Positions 23,690 to 33,216 are shown, counted from the first letter of the stretch. The stretch is 43,994 bases of DNA from CAG-390 sp964384555 (GCA_964384555.1 CAYLLA010000009.1:1-43994); one strand, 5' to 3'. The notes: generated by a model from the letters alone, not told the origin. Program-made: numbers and translations.

Positions 23690-25600
23690 ATGAAAAAGAC
23701 ACTTATCACGACCCTTTGCCTGACCCTTGCGCTCATAATGTGCGCCGCCATCCCGTTTGCCGCCATATCGGCAAAACGCGGTGAGTCCTCATTGCCGCAG
23801 GGCTTTGAGGCCGCTTACATGCCGCCGGAGGAGGATGATTACTCCGGGCTCGCCGCCGACCCCACCACGCTTACGATCGACGCATCGGCGGGCACTGTGG
23901 GTTCTGCTCTTGCCTACTCGGCATCCGGCTACAAAACACACACCACGGCATCCATATTTGCCAAGGTGGCCAACCGCACGCTGTATGATAAGACCTGCAG
24001 CGGCATGCAGGGTATGAATGTTGGTACTACCTATATTTATACCGCAAAGATCAAAACGGATAACTCCGCCGTGGCGATAATCCGTACAAACGCCAACACG
24101 GGCGACCAGGTGGTCATGTCCTATTATTCCAGCCTCAGCGCCACCAGCCCCTCCTCCTGCACAACGCTCGGCCACGCCAATGAGCTGACGGTCGTTACAA
24201 AGACCGAGAATGGCAAGGGCGTAAACTACATGTACGTTGCCACATGTGCCGACGGTCTGCCCGGTATCGCAAGACTGAAAATAGACGGCACAAAGCTTTA
24301 TTTCACCGGTTATTTTGCGCCCACAAAGACCAGCGGCTCGACCTTTAACGGCGGCGGCATCAAGGGCGTGTATCATTCCGGCGGATATTTCTACTTCCTG
24401 TTCAAATCCGGCATGACATTCTATCACTGCCGTATATCCGACAGCGCCGCGGGCGGAACCAAATCCAAGCCCACAGCCGTTACCTGCTACAAGGCCTTTA
24501 CCATCGATACCCGAAACGCCATGTTCGTTTCAAGCTCCGGCAAGGTATCCACCCTCAGTGGGATCGATACATGGATAAACCAAGGCTTTGGCTATCTTAC
24601 CAACACAAAATCTATCTATGTGCCGCTCTTTAACGGCAAAAACGATAACGCTATCCTTTCCTATGATGTTTCCGACTATGTAACGCCGGAAAAGCTTAAG
24701 GAAGAAAAGAACTGCTCCGATGTCCTGTTCCCGACGGTCGAGACCTTTAGGATCTCCGATTCCTCCCTCAGTCTCTTTGAGATAGAGGCGGCGGGCTTCC
24801 GCACCGGTCAGGGCACTGACGGCGACCTGCGCCTCTACTTTAACACCAACGCATCCGCCTCCGCCAAGGAGGGCATTTGGAGAGTCAGCAGCTATAACCG
24901 CACCTCCAGCCCCGCAAAATCAATGGTAAACGCCGACAGCATTACCTACACCGTTAAATACAACAATAACGCAAGCAATGCAAGCGGCACTACAAAGACC
25001 ACCTATCACATCAAGGGCATATCGGTAAAGCTTCGCTCCAACGGCTTTACCAGAAGCGGCTACACCTTTGTGGGATGGAACCTTACACGTAAATCCGACG
25101 GCAAGTGGCTCTACTTTACCGCCGATGGCAATGCAAAATGGTACACCAAGGGTTCACAGCCTGTCGGCGCACACCTGGCGCTTTACGAGGATGGCCGCAA
25201 GGTCTCGGCTCTCACAAGCGTAAAGGGCGATACCATTACCTGCTATGCACAGTGGCAGCCCAATGCTACCGGCACCAAGAGCTATTACATTAAGTATGAT
25301 GCCAACGGCGGCAGCGGAACCATGGCCGATACCAAGGTCGTGTACGGTACCTCCACGGCCATAAGAGACAACGCCTTTACACGTGAGGGCTACAGCTTTG
25401 GCGGCTGGAACGCATACAGAATGTCCGACAACAGCTGGATATATGTTGATAACTCTACCGGCGCCAACAAATGGATAGCCGCCGGCGAGTCAACGGAGGG
25501 CTATACCCTCAAGGTCTACAAAAACGGCACGCACGTGTCAAAGACCTCCTCGACAGACCGCGATCTGGTAACATTCTACGCCGTATGGAATAAAGATTGA
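23690..25600 (+). CDS. Secreted protein with two InlB/Flg_new-type repeats
   Basis: 636 aa. A signal peptide (MKKTLITTLCLTLALIMC, cleavage near FAAISA) implies export. Residues about 75-420 contain several Gly/Tyr-rich beta segments of the kind 'NYMYVATCADGLPGIARLKI' that look like blades of a beta-propeller, but I recognise no family. The C-terminus has two related repeats (about 422-522 and 530-636), each beginning YxVKYxxN/YxIKYDANGG, followed by FTRSGYTFVGWN or FTREGYSFGGWN and ending YAQW or YAVW. These are Listeria-Bacteroides (Flg_new) repeats, here enlarged by an extra segment of about 50 residues rich in Trp and Lys. Such repeats serve in adhesion or cell-surface display. No sortase motif follows. 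Confidence 0.72.
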   Translation: MKKTLITTLCLTLALIMCAAIPFAAISAKRGESSLPQGFEAAYMPPEEDDYSGLAADPTTLTIDASAGTVGSALAYSASGYKTHTTASIFAKVANRTLYDKTCSGMQGMNVGTTYIYTAKIKTDNSAVAIIRTNANTGDQVVMSYYSSLSATSPSSCTTLGHANELTVVTKTENGKGVNYMYVATCADGLPGIARLKIDGTKLYFTGYFAPTKTSGSTFNGGGIKGVYHSGGYFYFLFKSGMTFYHCRISDSAAGGTKSKPTAVTCYKAFTIDTRNAMFVSSSGKVSTLSGIDTWINQGFGYLTNTKSIYVPLFNGKNDNAILSYDVSDYVTPEKLKEEKNCSDVLFPTVETFRISDSSLSLFEIEAAGFRTGQGTDGDLRLYFNTNASASAKEGIWRVSSYNRTSSPAKSMVNADSITYTVKYNNNASNASGTTKTTYHIKGISVKLRSNGFTRSGYTFVGWNLTRKSDGKWLYFTADGNAKWYTKGSQPVGAHLALYEDGRKVSALTSVKGDTITCYAQWQPNATGTKSYYIKYDANGGSGTMADTKVVYGTSTAIRDNAFTREGYSFGGWNAYRMSDNSWIYVDNSTGANKWIAAGESTEGYTLKVYKNGTHVSKTSSTDRDLVTFYAVWNKD

Positions 25601-25639
25601 TCTCGTGTTTGACATCGCAGATATGATCTAAATAAATAC

Positions 25640-25680
25640 ACCCCCGCCGGAGTCATGCCGATGATGACTCCGGCGGGGGT
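25640..25680 (+). terminator. Terminator after the secreted repeat protein
   Basis: A 17-bp perfect stem (ACCCCCGCCGGAGTCAT with its complement) and 7-nt loop. The U-tract is weak (ATTATGG). Confidence 0.7.
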
Positions 25681-25704
25681 ATTATGGTCAGAAACCGAAA
25701 AATG

Positions 25705-25738
25705 AAAAAAGCTCCTATCCTCAACGAGGAAAGGAGCT
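25705..25738 (-). terminator. Terminator of the tRNA-Arg gene
   Basis: On the minus strand AGCTCCT-T-TCCTC pairs with GAGGA-T-AGGAGCT (12 pairs, one mismatch, GTT loop) and is followed by TTTTTT. Confidence 0.8.
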
Positions 25739-25739
25739 G

Positions 25740-25816
25740 TGGCCTGCCCGACAGGATTTGAACCTGCGGCCTCAAGAGTCGGAGTCTTGCGCGCTATCCA
25801 GCTGTGCCACGGGCAG
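25740..25816 (-). tRNA. tRNA-Arg (anticodon CCG)
   Basis: 77 nt including an encoded CCA. The acceptor stem is CTGCCCG/CGGGCAG, the D-loop AGCTGGATA, the anticodon arm CAAGA-CTCCGAC-TCTTG with CCG at 34-36, and the T arm GCAGG-TTCAAAT-CCTGT. The D-stem has one A-C mismatch. It reads the Arg codon CGG, frequent in GC-rich genes here. Confidence 0.92.
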
Positions 25817-25830
25817 ATATCACGGTAATT

Positions 25831-25859
25831 ATTATACACCATTGCGGGCGTAAAGTCAA
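25831..25859 (-). promoter_or_regulatory. Promoter of the tRNA-Arg gene
   Basis: Minus strand: TTGACT (25854-25859), 17-nt spacer, TATAAT (25831-25836), about 15 nt before the mature 5' end. Confidence 0.78.
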
Positions 25860-25937
25860 GCATTTTTTGTCTTTTTATGCGCCGTAGGGGAGCTTTTGAA
25901 TATTACCGCTGCGTTTTGCGGCTGTCCCGGCGGCGGG

Positions 25938-28736
25938 TCAATACCCGCCGCCGTTTTTGCGCAGTCGCCAAAAGAGCTTGCGCAAAAGCTCGATTGGGAA
26001 TACCAAAAGTGAGGATAGCATTGCCCACAAAAGCTCGCCGCCCTGCAGCGGCACGGTGCGCAACACCTCGCCGCCAAGATATACAAAGGCTATCTGTATC
26101 ACAAGCACTGCGCTCATTATCGTGATAAATGCGGGATTCTTCCTGATGTTAGCCAAAATGTGCAATCGGTCGGTGCGTGCGTTAAAGCAATTAAACACCC
26201 CTGCAAAGATAAAAAATGCAAAAAAGGCTGTCAACAGATACCTGCCATCCGCGGCGTATCTAAAGCGTGAGGTGAAAAACGGGAGCTTTAAAAAGGCAAG
26301 GGAGAGTGCGATGGTGGATGCGCCGAGCACGGCTATCTGATCTATCATGTAGCGGTTGAGTATAGGCTCGTCACGCCGCTTCGGCGGCTCTCGCATGCAG
26401 GATGGCAGTGCGCCCTCGCCTGCAAAGGCAAGCCCGCCCAAGGTGTCCATTATAATATTTATCCACAGCATCTGCACAACGGTCACCGGCGCATCGATGC
26501 CGACAAACGGGCCTATCATTGAAACGCCCACGGCGCAAAGATTCATGGTGAGCTGCAGTGTGATAAATTTGCGTATGCTTTTAAAGATATTTCTGCCGTA
26601 AAGCACCGCGCCCGCAACAGATGAAAGATCATCCCGCAACAGCACAATGTCGGATGCCTCTCGTGCCACATCGGTGCCGCTCCCCATGGCAAAGCCAATA
26701 TCGGCGCGGCGGAGGGCGGGGGCATCGTTTATGCCGTCACCTGTCATGCCAACCACCAGCCCGCGCTCCTGCGCTATCCGCACCAAGCGGCTCTTGTCGC
26801 TCGGCACTGCGCGGGCGACCACACCAAGGCGCGGCAAAAGCTCGCCCACCTCCTCGTCGCTCATCCCCGCCAGCTCTGTTGAGGACAGCACCCTGTCCAC
26901 TCCGCGGCCGAGTATCCCGCAGCCGCGGGCTATCGCCTCTGCCGTCTCGGCGCTGTCCCCGGTTATCATCACCACCCCGATCCCCGCGCCGCGCAGCTCA
27001 CCGACAGTCTTGGCCGCCGTTGGGCGCAGGCGGTCACTTAGCTCCACCGCGGCAATGATATAAAGCTCGCGCGGGATCATATTTGCCGTTCCCGCCGTAT
27101 CGCCGCCCACGGCAATTATCAAAACTCTGCCGCCGCCGCGCCGTGCCTTGGATATTGCCGCTGCAAAGCGGCGCAGATCGGCTCGGCGTGCTTGCCCGCC
27201 GTCGTCGATATACCCGCAAGCGCGCGGCAAAAGTACCTCAGGCGCGCCCTTTATGTATATCCTGCCGCCGCCCGCACTCGCGCAACGGCAGGCCGAGTAT
27301 TTTCTTTGACTGTCAAAGGGCAGGCGTTGCAGGCAGGCGGGCAGATCCCGTGCGGGATCCCCATCGTGCTGTGCATCAAGCTCCAATACCGATGTCATTA
27401 TCGCCCTGTCCGCCGCGTTGCCGCCTATCGGTACTGCCCGCTTGCCCTCCCGCCCGGGGATGGATGCGGTATTAAGATATGCGGATGTTCGGTATTCCCG
27501 CCACAGTGCGGCAGAGCCATCCCGCAGCGCCCCGGCGGACGGCAGTCTCCGTCCGTCCCCAAGTATCACGCCGCCAACCGTCATCCGCCCCTCTGTCAGC
27601 GTGCCTGTTTTGTCGGTGAAAAGAATATTCATGCTCCCCGCCGCCTCTATTCCAACAGGCTTGCGCACAAGCACGCCGTCCTTAGCCATGCGCCCGATGT
27701 TTGCGGAAAGCACCACAGCTATCATCATCGGTAGTCCCTCGGGCACGGCCACCACAACAACAGTCAGCCCAAGCGTCAGCGCGGAGAGCAGTTTTTCGAT
27801 AAGATATGTAGTGTCGCGCAGTTTCATAAGTATAACACTGCCCATGTAGCCGCTGTCTATCACAAATGCGCGAAACAAAAACGCGGCGGCCACTATGGCG
27901 GCCGCGGCGTAGCCAAGGCGGCTTATCTGCGTGGCAAGGCGGGATAGGCGAAGCTTTAGCGGACTTTCGCGCGTCTCCTCCTGAAGCTCACCGCTTATCC
28001 CGCCAAGGCTCGTGTTGTCACCAACGGCACTTACCAGCATCTCCCCCTCGCCGCTGATAACAAGACAGCCGCGAAGCACGCCGCAGGGGTCGGAGGGCAG
28101 GGGAGAGCAACAGCCGCCGCTCTCCGCTGTCCCCTCATCGGCGCTTTGCGGAGATTCGTTATCATCGGGTGTAAAGTCAAAAGATGTGCAAATATCCGGC
28201 AAGCGGCGTGCGGCAGTCTTTTCCGCCTCGCGCGTCTCACCTGTCATCGCCGATTGATCCACCCCGATCCGCCCGCTTATTAGGTAGCCGTCGGCGGGGA
28301 TCGATTCCCCTGCGGCCAGCAGCACCACGTCCCCCACCACAATGTCGGATATCGGCAGCTCGCGCACCCTGCCGTCGCGCCGCACGCGACAGCTCCCGCG
28401 CCGCGCCTCGGCCGCCAGCCGCCCAAAGGCCGCCTCGCCGCCGTATTCGGATATGGTAGAGACGGTCGTTGCCGTGATAACGGATATGGCAATGCCCAGT
28501 GTTTCCACCCAGTCAGTGTGACCTATCGTAAATATGATATTCGCGGCCAACGCGCCAAGCAGGACCTTTATCACAGGGTCGCCGAGGTTGGCAAAAAAGC
28601 GCGAGATAAAGCTGCGGCGTTTCCTCTGCCGCAGGGTGTTTCCACCGTATCTTTTGCGGGATAGCTCTGCCGCCTCCTCGCTGAGTCCGCGGCGTATATC
28701 TACACGGCTCGCACCGCCGGCTGTCTTTTGCATCAT
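25938..28736 (-). CDS. P-type cation ATPase, Ca2+-type (P2A)
   Basis: 932 aa from the ATG at 28734-28736, chosen because AGGAAGG lies 7 nt upstream and the next residues match the family's cytoplasmic N-terminus. Motifs in order: TGE in the A domain (MTGETREAEK), PEGLPM in helix M4, the phosphorylation motif DKTGTLTEGRM, TGDSAETA and the hinge GDGINDAPAL. Helix M6 has WINIIMDTLGGLAFA, close to the Ca2+-binding helix of SERCA/PMCA-type pumps. It probably expels Ca2+ (or Mn2+) across the cell membrane. The A-domain region has an acidic, Cys-containing insertion (about 195-230 in this numbering) not usual in the family. A weak minus-strand -10 (28777-28782) lies upstream. Confidence 0.88.
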   Translation of the reverse strand: MMQKTAGGASRVDIRRGLSEEAAELSRKRYGGNTLRQRKRRSFISRFFANLGDPVIKVLLGALAANIIFTIGHTDWVETLGIAISVITATTVSTISEYGGEAAFGRLAAEARRGSCRVRRDGRVRELPISDIVVGDVVLLAAGESIPADGYLISGRIGVDQSAMTGETREAEKTAARRLPDICTSFDFTPDDNESPQSADEGTAESGGCCSPLPSDPCGVLRGCLVISGEGEMLVSAVGDNTSLGGISGELQEETRESPLKLRLSRLATQISRLGYAAAAIVAAAFLFRAFVIDSGYMGSVILMKLRDTTYLIEKLLSALTLGLTVVVVAVPEGLPMMIAVVLSANIGRMAKDGVLVRKPVGIEAAGSMNILFTDKTGTLTEGRMTVGGVILGDGRRLPSAGALRDGSAALWREYRTSAYLNTASIPGREGKRAVPIGGNAADRAIMTSVLELDAQHDGDPARDLPACLQRLPFDSQRKYSACRCASAGGGRIYIKGAPEVLLPRACGYIDDGGQARRADLRRFAAAISKARRGGGRVLIIAVGGDTAGTANMIPRELYIIAAVELSDRLRPTAAKTVGELRGAGIGVVMITGDSAETAEAIARGCGILGRGVDRVLSSTELAGMSDEEVGELLPRLGVVARAVPSDKSRLVRIAQERGLVVGMTGDGINDAPALRRADIGFAMGSGTDVAREASDIVLLRDDLSSVAGAVLYGRNIFKSIRKFITLQLTMNLCAVGVSMIGPFVGIDAPVTVVQMLWINIIMDTLGGLAFAGEGALPSCMREPPKRRDEPILNRYMIDQIAVLGASTIALSLAFLKLPFFTSRFRYAADGRYLLTAFFAFFIFAGVFNCFNARTDRLHILANIRKNPAFITIMSAVLVIQIAFVYLGGEVLRTVPLQGGELLWAMLSSLLVFPIELLRKLFWRLRKNGGGY

Positions 28737-28844
28737 GAGTGATCCTTCCTTTGCCACTTGAGTCTGCCTTGTAACGATTATATTCCCGCGCGGCACGTAA
28801 AATGCAAAACAGCAATATTTGTCCCGCAAATTCGAGTTTATGAC

Positions 28845-28873
28845 TTGATTTTGCGGCGGTTTTGTCTTATAAT
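28845..28873 (+). promoter_or_regulatory. Promoter of the Gfo/Idh/MocA gene
   Basis: TTGATT (28845-28850), 17-nt spacer, TATAAT (28868-28873). Confidence 0.75.
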
Positions 28874-28929
28874 ATTCTTATATAGCTCGGTATCCGCAGG
28901 GAACCGAAAAATAAAACGGAGGATCATCC

Positions 28930-30099
28930 ATGGAACTGATAAAGGATAAGGATCTTGATAGATTTAAAGAGGTGGAGGAGGTCACGGCCGCGCCGACAGC
29001 CTCTCGCCGACTGCGCATAGGCTTTATCGGCACCGGCGGCATCGCACGGTCGCACATAAAGGCGTACAAGCAATTCAGTGATGTTGATATAGTTGCGGGG
29101 GCGGATCTCATTCCCGGCAAGGCCGAAAAATTCTTTGCGGCCAACGAGGTGGAGGGCGTTCACACCTACACCGACTACCGCGAGATGATAGCCCGCGAGC
29201 AGCTTGATGCGGTCTCTATCTGCACATATAACCGTCAGCATGCCGAGCCGGCTATCTACGCCATGCGCCACGGCGTTGATGTGTTGCTTGAAAAGCCGTT
29301 TACCGTTACGCTTGACGAGGCGGTTGAGGTCTGCCGTGTTGAAAAGGAGACAGGCAGAATACTCTCTATCGGCTTCCAGCCCCGCTTTGACCCGAATATG
29401 CAGATGATAAAGCAGATATTTGAATCCGGCGTGCTTGGTAAGATATATTATATTCAGACAGGCGGCGGTCGCCGCCACGGTATACCCTGCCGCGACGGTA
29501 AGGATACATTCATCAGGGATGATACCGCCGGCATCGGTGCGCTTGGCGATATAGGCTGTTATTCGCTTGATATGATGCTTCGCGCGCTGGGCTACCCCAA
29601 GCCACTGACCGTTTCGGGCTATAAGTCCGCCTATTTCGGTAAGGATCCCGCATATTACGGCAGTCGCCCCGAGCTGGCGGAAAAGTTCGGTGTGGATGAT
29701 TTTGCCGCGGCGTTCATCCGCTTTGAAAATGATCTGGTCATCGACTTCCGCATCTCCTGGGCCATGCATATGGATACATCCGGTGATACCATAGTGCTGG
29801 GCACCAAGGGCGGACTTCGTATACCATCCACCGAGTGCTGGAACGGCACTGTCGGCGGACCTATGACACTTTACCACGAGGTGTGCGGTCAGCAGGTGGA
29901 AACGGTACTGCCAACGCTTGAACTTCGCGGTCTCGGCCGTGTTGAGCGCAAGGTGCGCTCCTTCCTTGATGCCGTTATCACCCGCGGCAAAGCCCCTGTG
30001 CCGACCTCCGAGATACTTATAAATCAGGCTATCATCGATGCCATCGCCCGCTCCGCCGACCTCGGCCGCGAGGTGGAGGTCGAGATCCCGGAGATATAA
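28930..30099 (+). CDS. Gfo/Idh/MocA-family oxidoreductase
   Basis: 389 aa. RIGFIGTGGIARSHIKAY (about 33-50) is the NAD(P)-binding Rossmann motif, EKPFT (about 122-126) the conserved Lys-Pro that contacts substrate and cofactor, and the C-terminal beta-sheet domain begins near VLGKIYYIQTGGGRR. Members oxidise or reduce sugars, inositols and amino sugars; the exact substrate is not readable. CGGAGG sits before the ATG. It is a single-gene unit flanked by its own promoter and a strong terminator, and divergent from the P-type ATPase. Confidence 0.85.
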   Translation: MELIKDKDLDRFKEVEEVTAAPTASRRLRIGFIGTGGIARSHIKAYKQFSDVDIVAGADLIPGKAEKFFAANEVEGVHTYTDYREMIAREQLDAVSICTYNRQHAEPAIYAMRHGVDVLLEKPFTVTLDEAVEVCRVEKETGRILSIGFQPRFDPNMQMIKQIFESGVLGKIYYIQTGGGRRHGIPCRDGKDTFIRDDTAGIGALGDIGCYSLDMMLRALGYPKPLTVSGYKSAYFGKDPAYYGSRPELAEKFGVDDFAAAFIRFENDLVIDFRISWAMHMDTSGDTIVLGTKGGLRIPSTECWNGTVGGPMTLYHEVCGQQVETVLPTLELRGLGRVERKVRSFLDAVITRGKAPVPTSEILINQAIIDAIARSADLGREVEVEIPEI

Positions 30100-30128
30100 T
30101 AAAAATAGATACAATATAAGATCATATA

Positions 30129-30179
30129 AGATCCGCTCCTCCGCCGATGGCTTTCGTCTTTCGGCGGGGGAGCGGATCT
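30129..30179. terminator. Shared convergent terminator
   Basis: A 19-bp stem (one G-U), AGATCCGCTCCTCCGCCGA with its complement and a 13-nt loop, between the oxidoreductase (+) and ruvX (-). Confidence 0.82.
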
Positions 30180-30190
30180 GTGTATCTAAA

Positions 30191-30667
30191 TTATGAGTTT
30201 GCAGAGGTGTTGAATCTGATATTAGCTATCCTATCCAGGGTGTTTTGCAGGATTATCTCGGCGGAGAGGGAGTCTATCACGGCCTTGCGGCGTTTGCCGC
30301 GGGTATTGGTCTCGTTAAGATAGCGGGATGCGGCAACGGTCGTCAGTCGCTCGTCCGTCATCATGACAGGAATTCCCGCCTCCTCGGCCAGCAGCTCGGC
30401 AAATTCGCGGCATCTGTCGGCGCGTGCGCCCTCACTGCCGTCCATATTGCGGGGAAGCCCCACCACGGCGGCCACGGCCTCCTGCTCGCGGGCTATCCTT
30501 GCCACCTCACGCGCGGTGGCGGCTATCCCGCCGGGGCTTACACTGCCTATCCCGCCCGCCAAAAAACCGGCGGAGTCGGATATCGCCAGCCCGGTGCGGC
30601 GGTCACCAAAATCAACGCCAAGCAAGCGGCCGTCAAGTGCGGCAATAGCTTGGATATCGGATATCAT
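30191..30667 (-). CDS. ruvX: Putative pre-16S rRNA nuclease / Holliday junction resolvase RuvX (YqgF)
   Basis: 158 aa. LGVDFGDRRTGLAISD (about 16-31) carries the first catalytic Asp, VVGLPRNMDGSEG the conserved middle motif and TDERLTT the second acidic site of the RNase H-like YqgF fold. It matures the 5' end of 16S rRNA in some bacteria and is also called a Holliday junction resolvase homologue. It follows the CPBP protease with overlapping TGATG and a strong GGAGGTGAT, so it is the last gene of a minus-strand operon. Confidence 0.88.
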   Translation of the reverse strand: MISDIQAIAALDGRLLGVDFGDRRTGLAISDSAGFLAGGIGSVSPGGIAATAREVARIAREQEAVAAVVGLPRNMDGSEGARADRCREFAELLAEEAGIPVMMTDERLTTVAASRYLNETNTRGKRRKAVIDSLSAEIILQNTLDRIANIRFNTSANS

Positions 30668-31644
30668 CAGGATATCACCTCCGTTTTATTTTGCTCTCCT
30701 GCGGCTTTGCTTTTGTCCTTTGTAAGGTGCAAAAGGAGCCATGTAAGCGCGGCGGATACGCCAAGCGCGGCCGCGGCGATAATGCCAAGCAGTGCGCGGG
30801 AGCTATCCTCGGGCAGCGGCAACAGCGGCAGGATAAATGAGGATGCATTAAACGCCGCGTGAAGCAAAAAGGATGCGGTGGTCGACCCTGTGCGGATGCG
30901 CACAAAGCCGAGGTACAGCCCAAGCAAAAATGCATAGCAGATCCACAGCACCTGCCCATGTATCAGCCCGAAGATCGCCGATGTTATAAGCAGTACCACC
31001 CATGTGGGCATGGCACTGCCGAGGGAGGAGACGAGCAGACCGCGAAAGATCAGCTCCTCGGATAGCGGCGCAAAGACCGCTGTTGCGATGATCGACATCA
31101 CTGAGGTCTCGTTAAGCGTGGAGGACTGCTCGATATAGTCGGCGATAAGCTCCTCCGGTATCGGCAGGACGTCAAACACCAGCGACACCGCAAGGTTTAG
31201 GGTGAAGCCGAGGGCTATGAGTATTGGTACGGTTGCCGCCCTAAATCCGCCAAAGCCACTGCCGCGCTTAAAGCCCACGCGCTCAGAGCGCAGATATTTG
31301 CGGTCGCGGATGAGATATACTATCAGCGCCGCCGCAAATACGGCAATGGTTGAGAGTATTATCTCAAGGAATGTCACCTCTCCGAGCTTTTCCGCCGTCA
31401 GCCATTCAAGGATATCGGTAGTATTTGCGCTCAGCGCCCATATCAACGAGTAAGCCGCGACCAGCGCAAAGGAGATGGCATATCTTATGCCAAAATAAAG
31501 TGCCAGCCACCCTGCGGCGGCACCTATGGCGCGCCACACGCTCCCGCGCGTGGCGCGGGGCGTGGGCATAATGCCGCCACCCGGCAATTCGTTTTGCGGC
31601 GATGCCGGCGTGCTCGGCAGTCGTTCGTTTTCTTGTTCGTTCAT
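30667..31644 (-). CDS. CPBP-family intramembrane metalloprotease
   Basis: About 325 aa from the ATG at 31644. An earlier in-frame ATG (31698) would place a hairpin (31659-31692) inside the coding region, and neither has a clear ribosome site, so the start is uncertain. About eight hydrophobic helices are present. SEELIFRGLL (motif 1, metal and catalytic Glu), FGLIHGQ (motif 2) and HAAFNAS (motif 3) are the CPBP (PF02517) motifs. These proteases are related to Rce1 CAAX proteases; in Firmicutes some protect against or process bacteriocins. Here it lies 23 kb from the RiPP genes and between AraM and RuvX, so a link to the RiPP locus is speculation. Confidence 0.85.
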   Translation of the reverse strand: MNEQENERLPSTPASPQNELPGGGIMPTPRATRGSVWRAIGAAAGWLALYFGIRYAISFALVAAYSLIWALSANTTDILEWLTAEKLGEVTFLEIILSTIAVFAAALIVYLIRDRKYLRSERVGFKRGSGFGGFRAATVPILIALGFTLNLAVSLVFDVLPIPEELIADYIEQSSTLNETSVMSIIATAVFAPLSEELIFRGLLVSSLGSAMPTWVVLLITSAIFGLIHGQVLWICYAFLLGLYLGFVRIRTGSTTASFLLHAAFNASSFILPLLPLPEDSSRALLGIIAAAALGVSAALTWLLLHLTKDKSKAAGEQNKTEVIS

Positions 31645-31658
31645 TTGTTTATTATCGC

Positions 31659-31692
31659 GTATCGACCGCACGGGCAACCGCGCGGTCGATAC
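31659..31692 (-). other. 15-bp hairpin between AraM and CPBP protease genes
   Basis: Arms 31659-31673 and 31678-31692 pair with a four-base loop. The single mismatch is A-C on the plus strand but G-U on the minus strand, so it fits the minus-strand transcript. There is no U-tract; it probably stabilises or processes the polycistronic mRNA. Confidence 0.55.
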
Positions 31693-31710
31693 CGCCATAT
31701 TTGTAGTTTA

Positions 31711-32997
31711 TCAGTCGATATAGTCCATCGGGTCGACGCCGATCATCGGAAGCAGGCGAGTGATCAGCATGCGGTGGCGCATGTAGGGGTGATAGCGCAG
31801 GCCGTCTGCCAACAGCTCGGGGGAGATGTTGACCTCTTCGGGGGTCGTGGCGCATCCTGCGCGCTTCATAAGATCCAAAAGATCCTCGGGGCGGGGGAGT
31901 GTTTCGTATATCAGTTGGCGGATCTCGCCCCAGTTATCGCGAAGCAGCTCGGGGGTGATATCATCTGTGATGGTAGGCTGATTGAGTCGCTTTACATCGT
32001 CAAGCTGTTCGGGCGAGAAGTGACGGTACACTTCATCCCAATCGGTGGGATCGGCGGTGGGGGCTATCGTTTCAAGCCTGTCGGCCAGGTTGCGGTAGAT
32101 CTTATCGATAAGAAGGGTGGCAACGCCGACCTTTTTGCCGTGGTATTCCGGCCAAATGCCGCGGGTCAGCTTGTAGCACTCCCAGTAGTGGGAGGTGACA
32201 TGCTCGGCGCCCGATGCGGGGCGGGAGGAGCGGGCAAGCTTCATGGCAAGGCCGGAAAGCACCAGCGCCTCCATTATGGCACCGGCGGCCTCCTCGTCGC
32301 TCGATGTCACCTTGTCCGCCAGCGCGACCATCTTTGCTACCGCCGTCATGGTGAGATCGGCCACGGCATCGCAGTAATATTCGCCGGTCAAAAGGTGCGA
32401 TACCTTCCAGTCAAGCACGCCTATGTATTTTGCAACCATGTCTCCAAAGCCTGCCGCTTTAAGCTCGGTGGGGGACTCGGCCAGTATCTTTGTATCGGCA
32501 ATTATCACCGCGGGCTGTTCCGCCTGCCAGGATATTTTAAAGTTGTTTTTGATGATGGGCGCGGTGTCGGATGCAAAGCCGTCCATCGAGGGAGCTGTGG
32601 CGAATATGCAAAACATCTTGCCAAGCTCAAAGGATGCCACGCGGCAGATATCGTTGAGCGAGCCGGTACCGACCGATATGATGCCGTCAACATCGGCCGC
32701 CAGTGCCATTACTTCGTTCACCTGCTCGATGCGGGCGTACTTCATGTTTTCGTATATCAGCTTTTTAAGCGAAAAGCCTGCCGCTGCAAGCGATTCAAGC
32801 AGTCCCTCGCGGGATGCTACGGCTATCGTGTTCTCATCTGCAACAAGCAGTACTTTTTTGGGGAAGCCGGCGCGGGTCAGCACCTCGCCCGTGCGGGCGG
32901 ATGCGCCGCTTGATATCTCAACTACCTTGGTGGCGCAGGTGTGCTCTCTGCCGCAGGGACAGCCCTGAAGCGTTGTAAGAATATTTTGAAGATCCAT
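31711..32997 (-). CDS. sn-glycerol-1-phosphate dehydrogenase (AraM/EgsA family)
   Basis: 428 aa from the ATG at 32997 (in-frame starts further upstream lack a ribosome site). GIISVGTGSLNDICRVAS (about 107-124) is the NAD(P)-binding GG/GS motif of the iron-alcohol-dehydrogenase superfamily. Metal ligands are Asp in DGFASDTAP and two His, in EHVTSHYWE and PEYHGKKVGVAT. This family reduces dihydroxyacetone phosphate to glycerol-1-phosphate, the archaeal stereoisomer; in Bacillus it feeds heptaprenylglyceryl phosphate synthesis with PcrB. No pcrB is visible here. A consensus promoter lies upstream. The close CPBP and ruvX genes are downstream in the same operon. Confidence 0.85.
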   Translation of the reverse strand: MDLQNILTTLQGCPCGREHTCATKVVEISSGASARTGEVLTRAGFPKKVLLVADENTIAVASREGLLESLAAAGFSLKKLIYENMKYARIEQVNEVMALAADVDGIISVGTGSLNDICRVASFELGKMFCIFATAPSMDGFASDTAPIIKNNFKISWQAEQPAVIIADTKILAESPTELKAAGFGDMVAKYIGVLDWKVSHLLTGEYYCDAVADLTMTAVAKMVALADKVTSSDEEAAGAIMEALVLSGLAMKLARSSRPASGAEHVTSHYWECYKLTRGIWPEYHGKKVGVATLLIDKIYRNLADRLETIAPTADPTDWDEVYRHFSPEQLDDVKRLNQPTITDDITPELLRDNWGEIRQLIYETLPRPEDLLDLMKRAGCATTPEEVNISPELLADGLRYHPYMRHRMLITRLLPMIGVDPMDYID

Positions 32998-33108
32998 GGT
33001 AAAACCTGTCTTTCCTGCCGTATGCATTTTTGCTGTGCGCGGCTCGGCCGTGGTGGAATGCACCCCTCGCCGCGCATCGGTCGCATAACGACATATTATA
33101 TCACTATA

Positions 33109-33137
33109 ATTATAGACCTATTTTGCGTATTTGTCAA
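33109..33137 (-). promoter_or_regulatory. Promoter of the AraM-CPBP-ruvX operon
   Basis: Minus strand: TTGACA (33132-33137), 17-nt spacer, TATAAT (33109-33114). The start would be near 33102, about 105 nt before the ATG. Confidence 0.8.
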
Positions 33138-33216
33138 TACTTACGAGCGCCGCAAAGGCTTTTTTCGCGGCGCGGGGAGCCGACGGTGCCGATCATTTCA
33201 TCTTGCGTTGAAACTA

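Noticed and set aside
23590..23690. Possible c-di-GMP riboswitch before the secreted repeat protein
   Set aside because: GGCAA and GACGC fragments are present, but the GEMM core order and conserved tetraloop/receptor sequence are absent; only a simple 7-bp hairpin is supportable.
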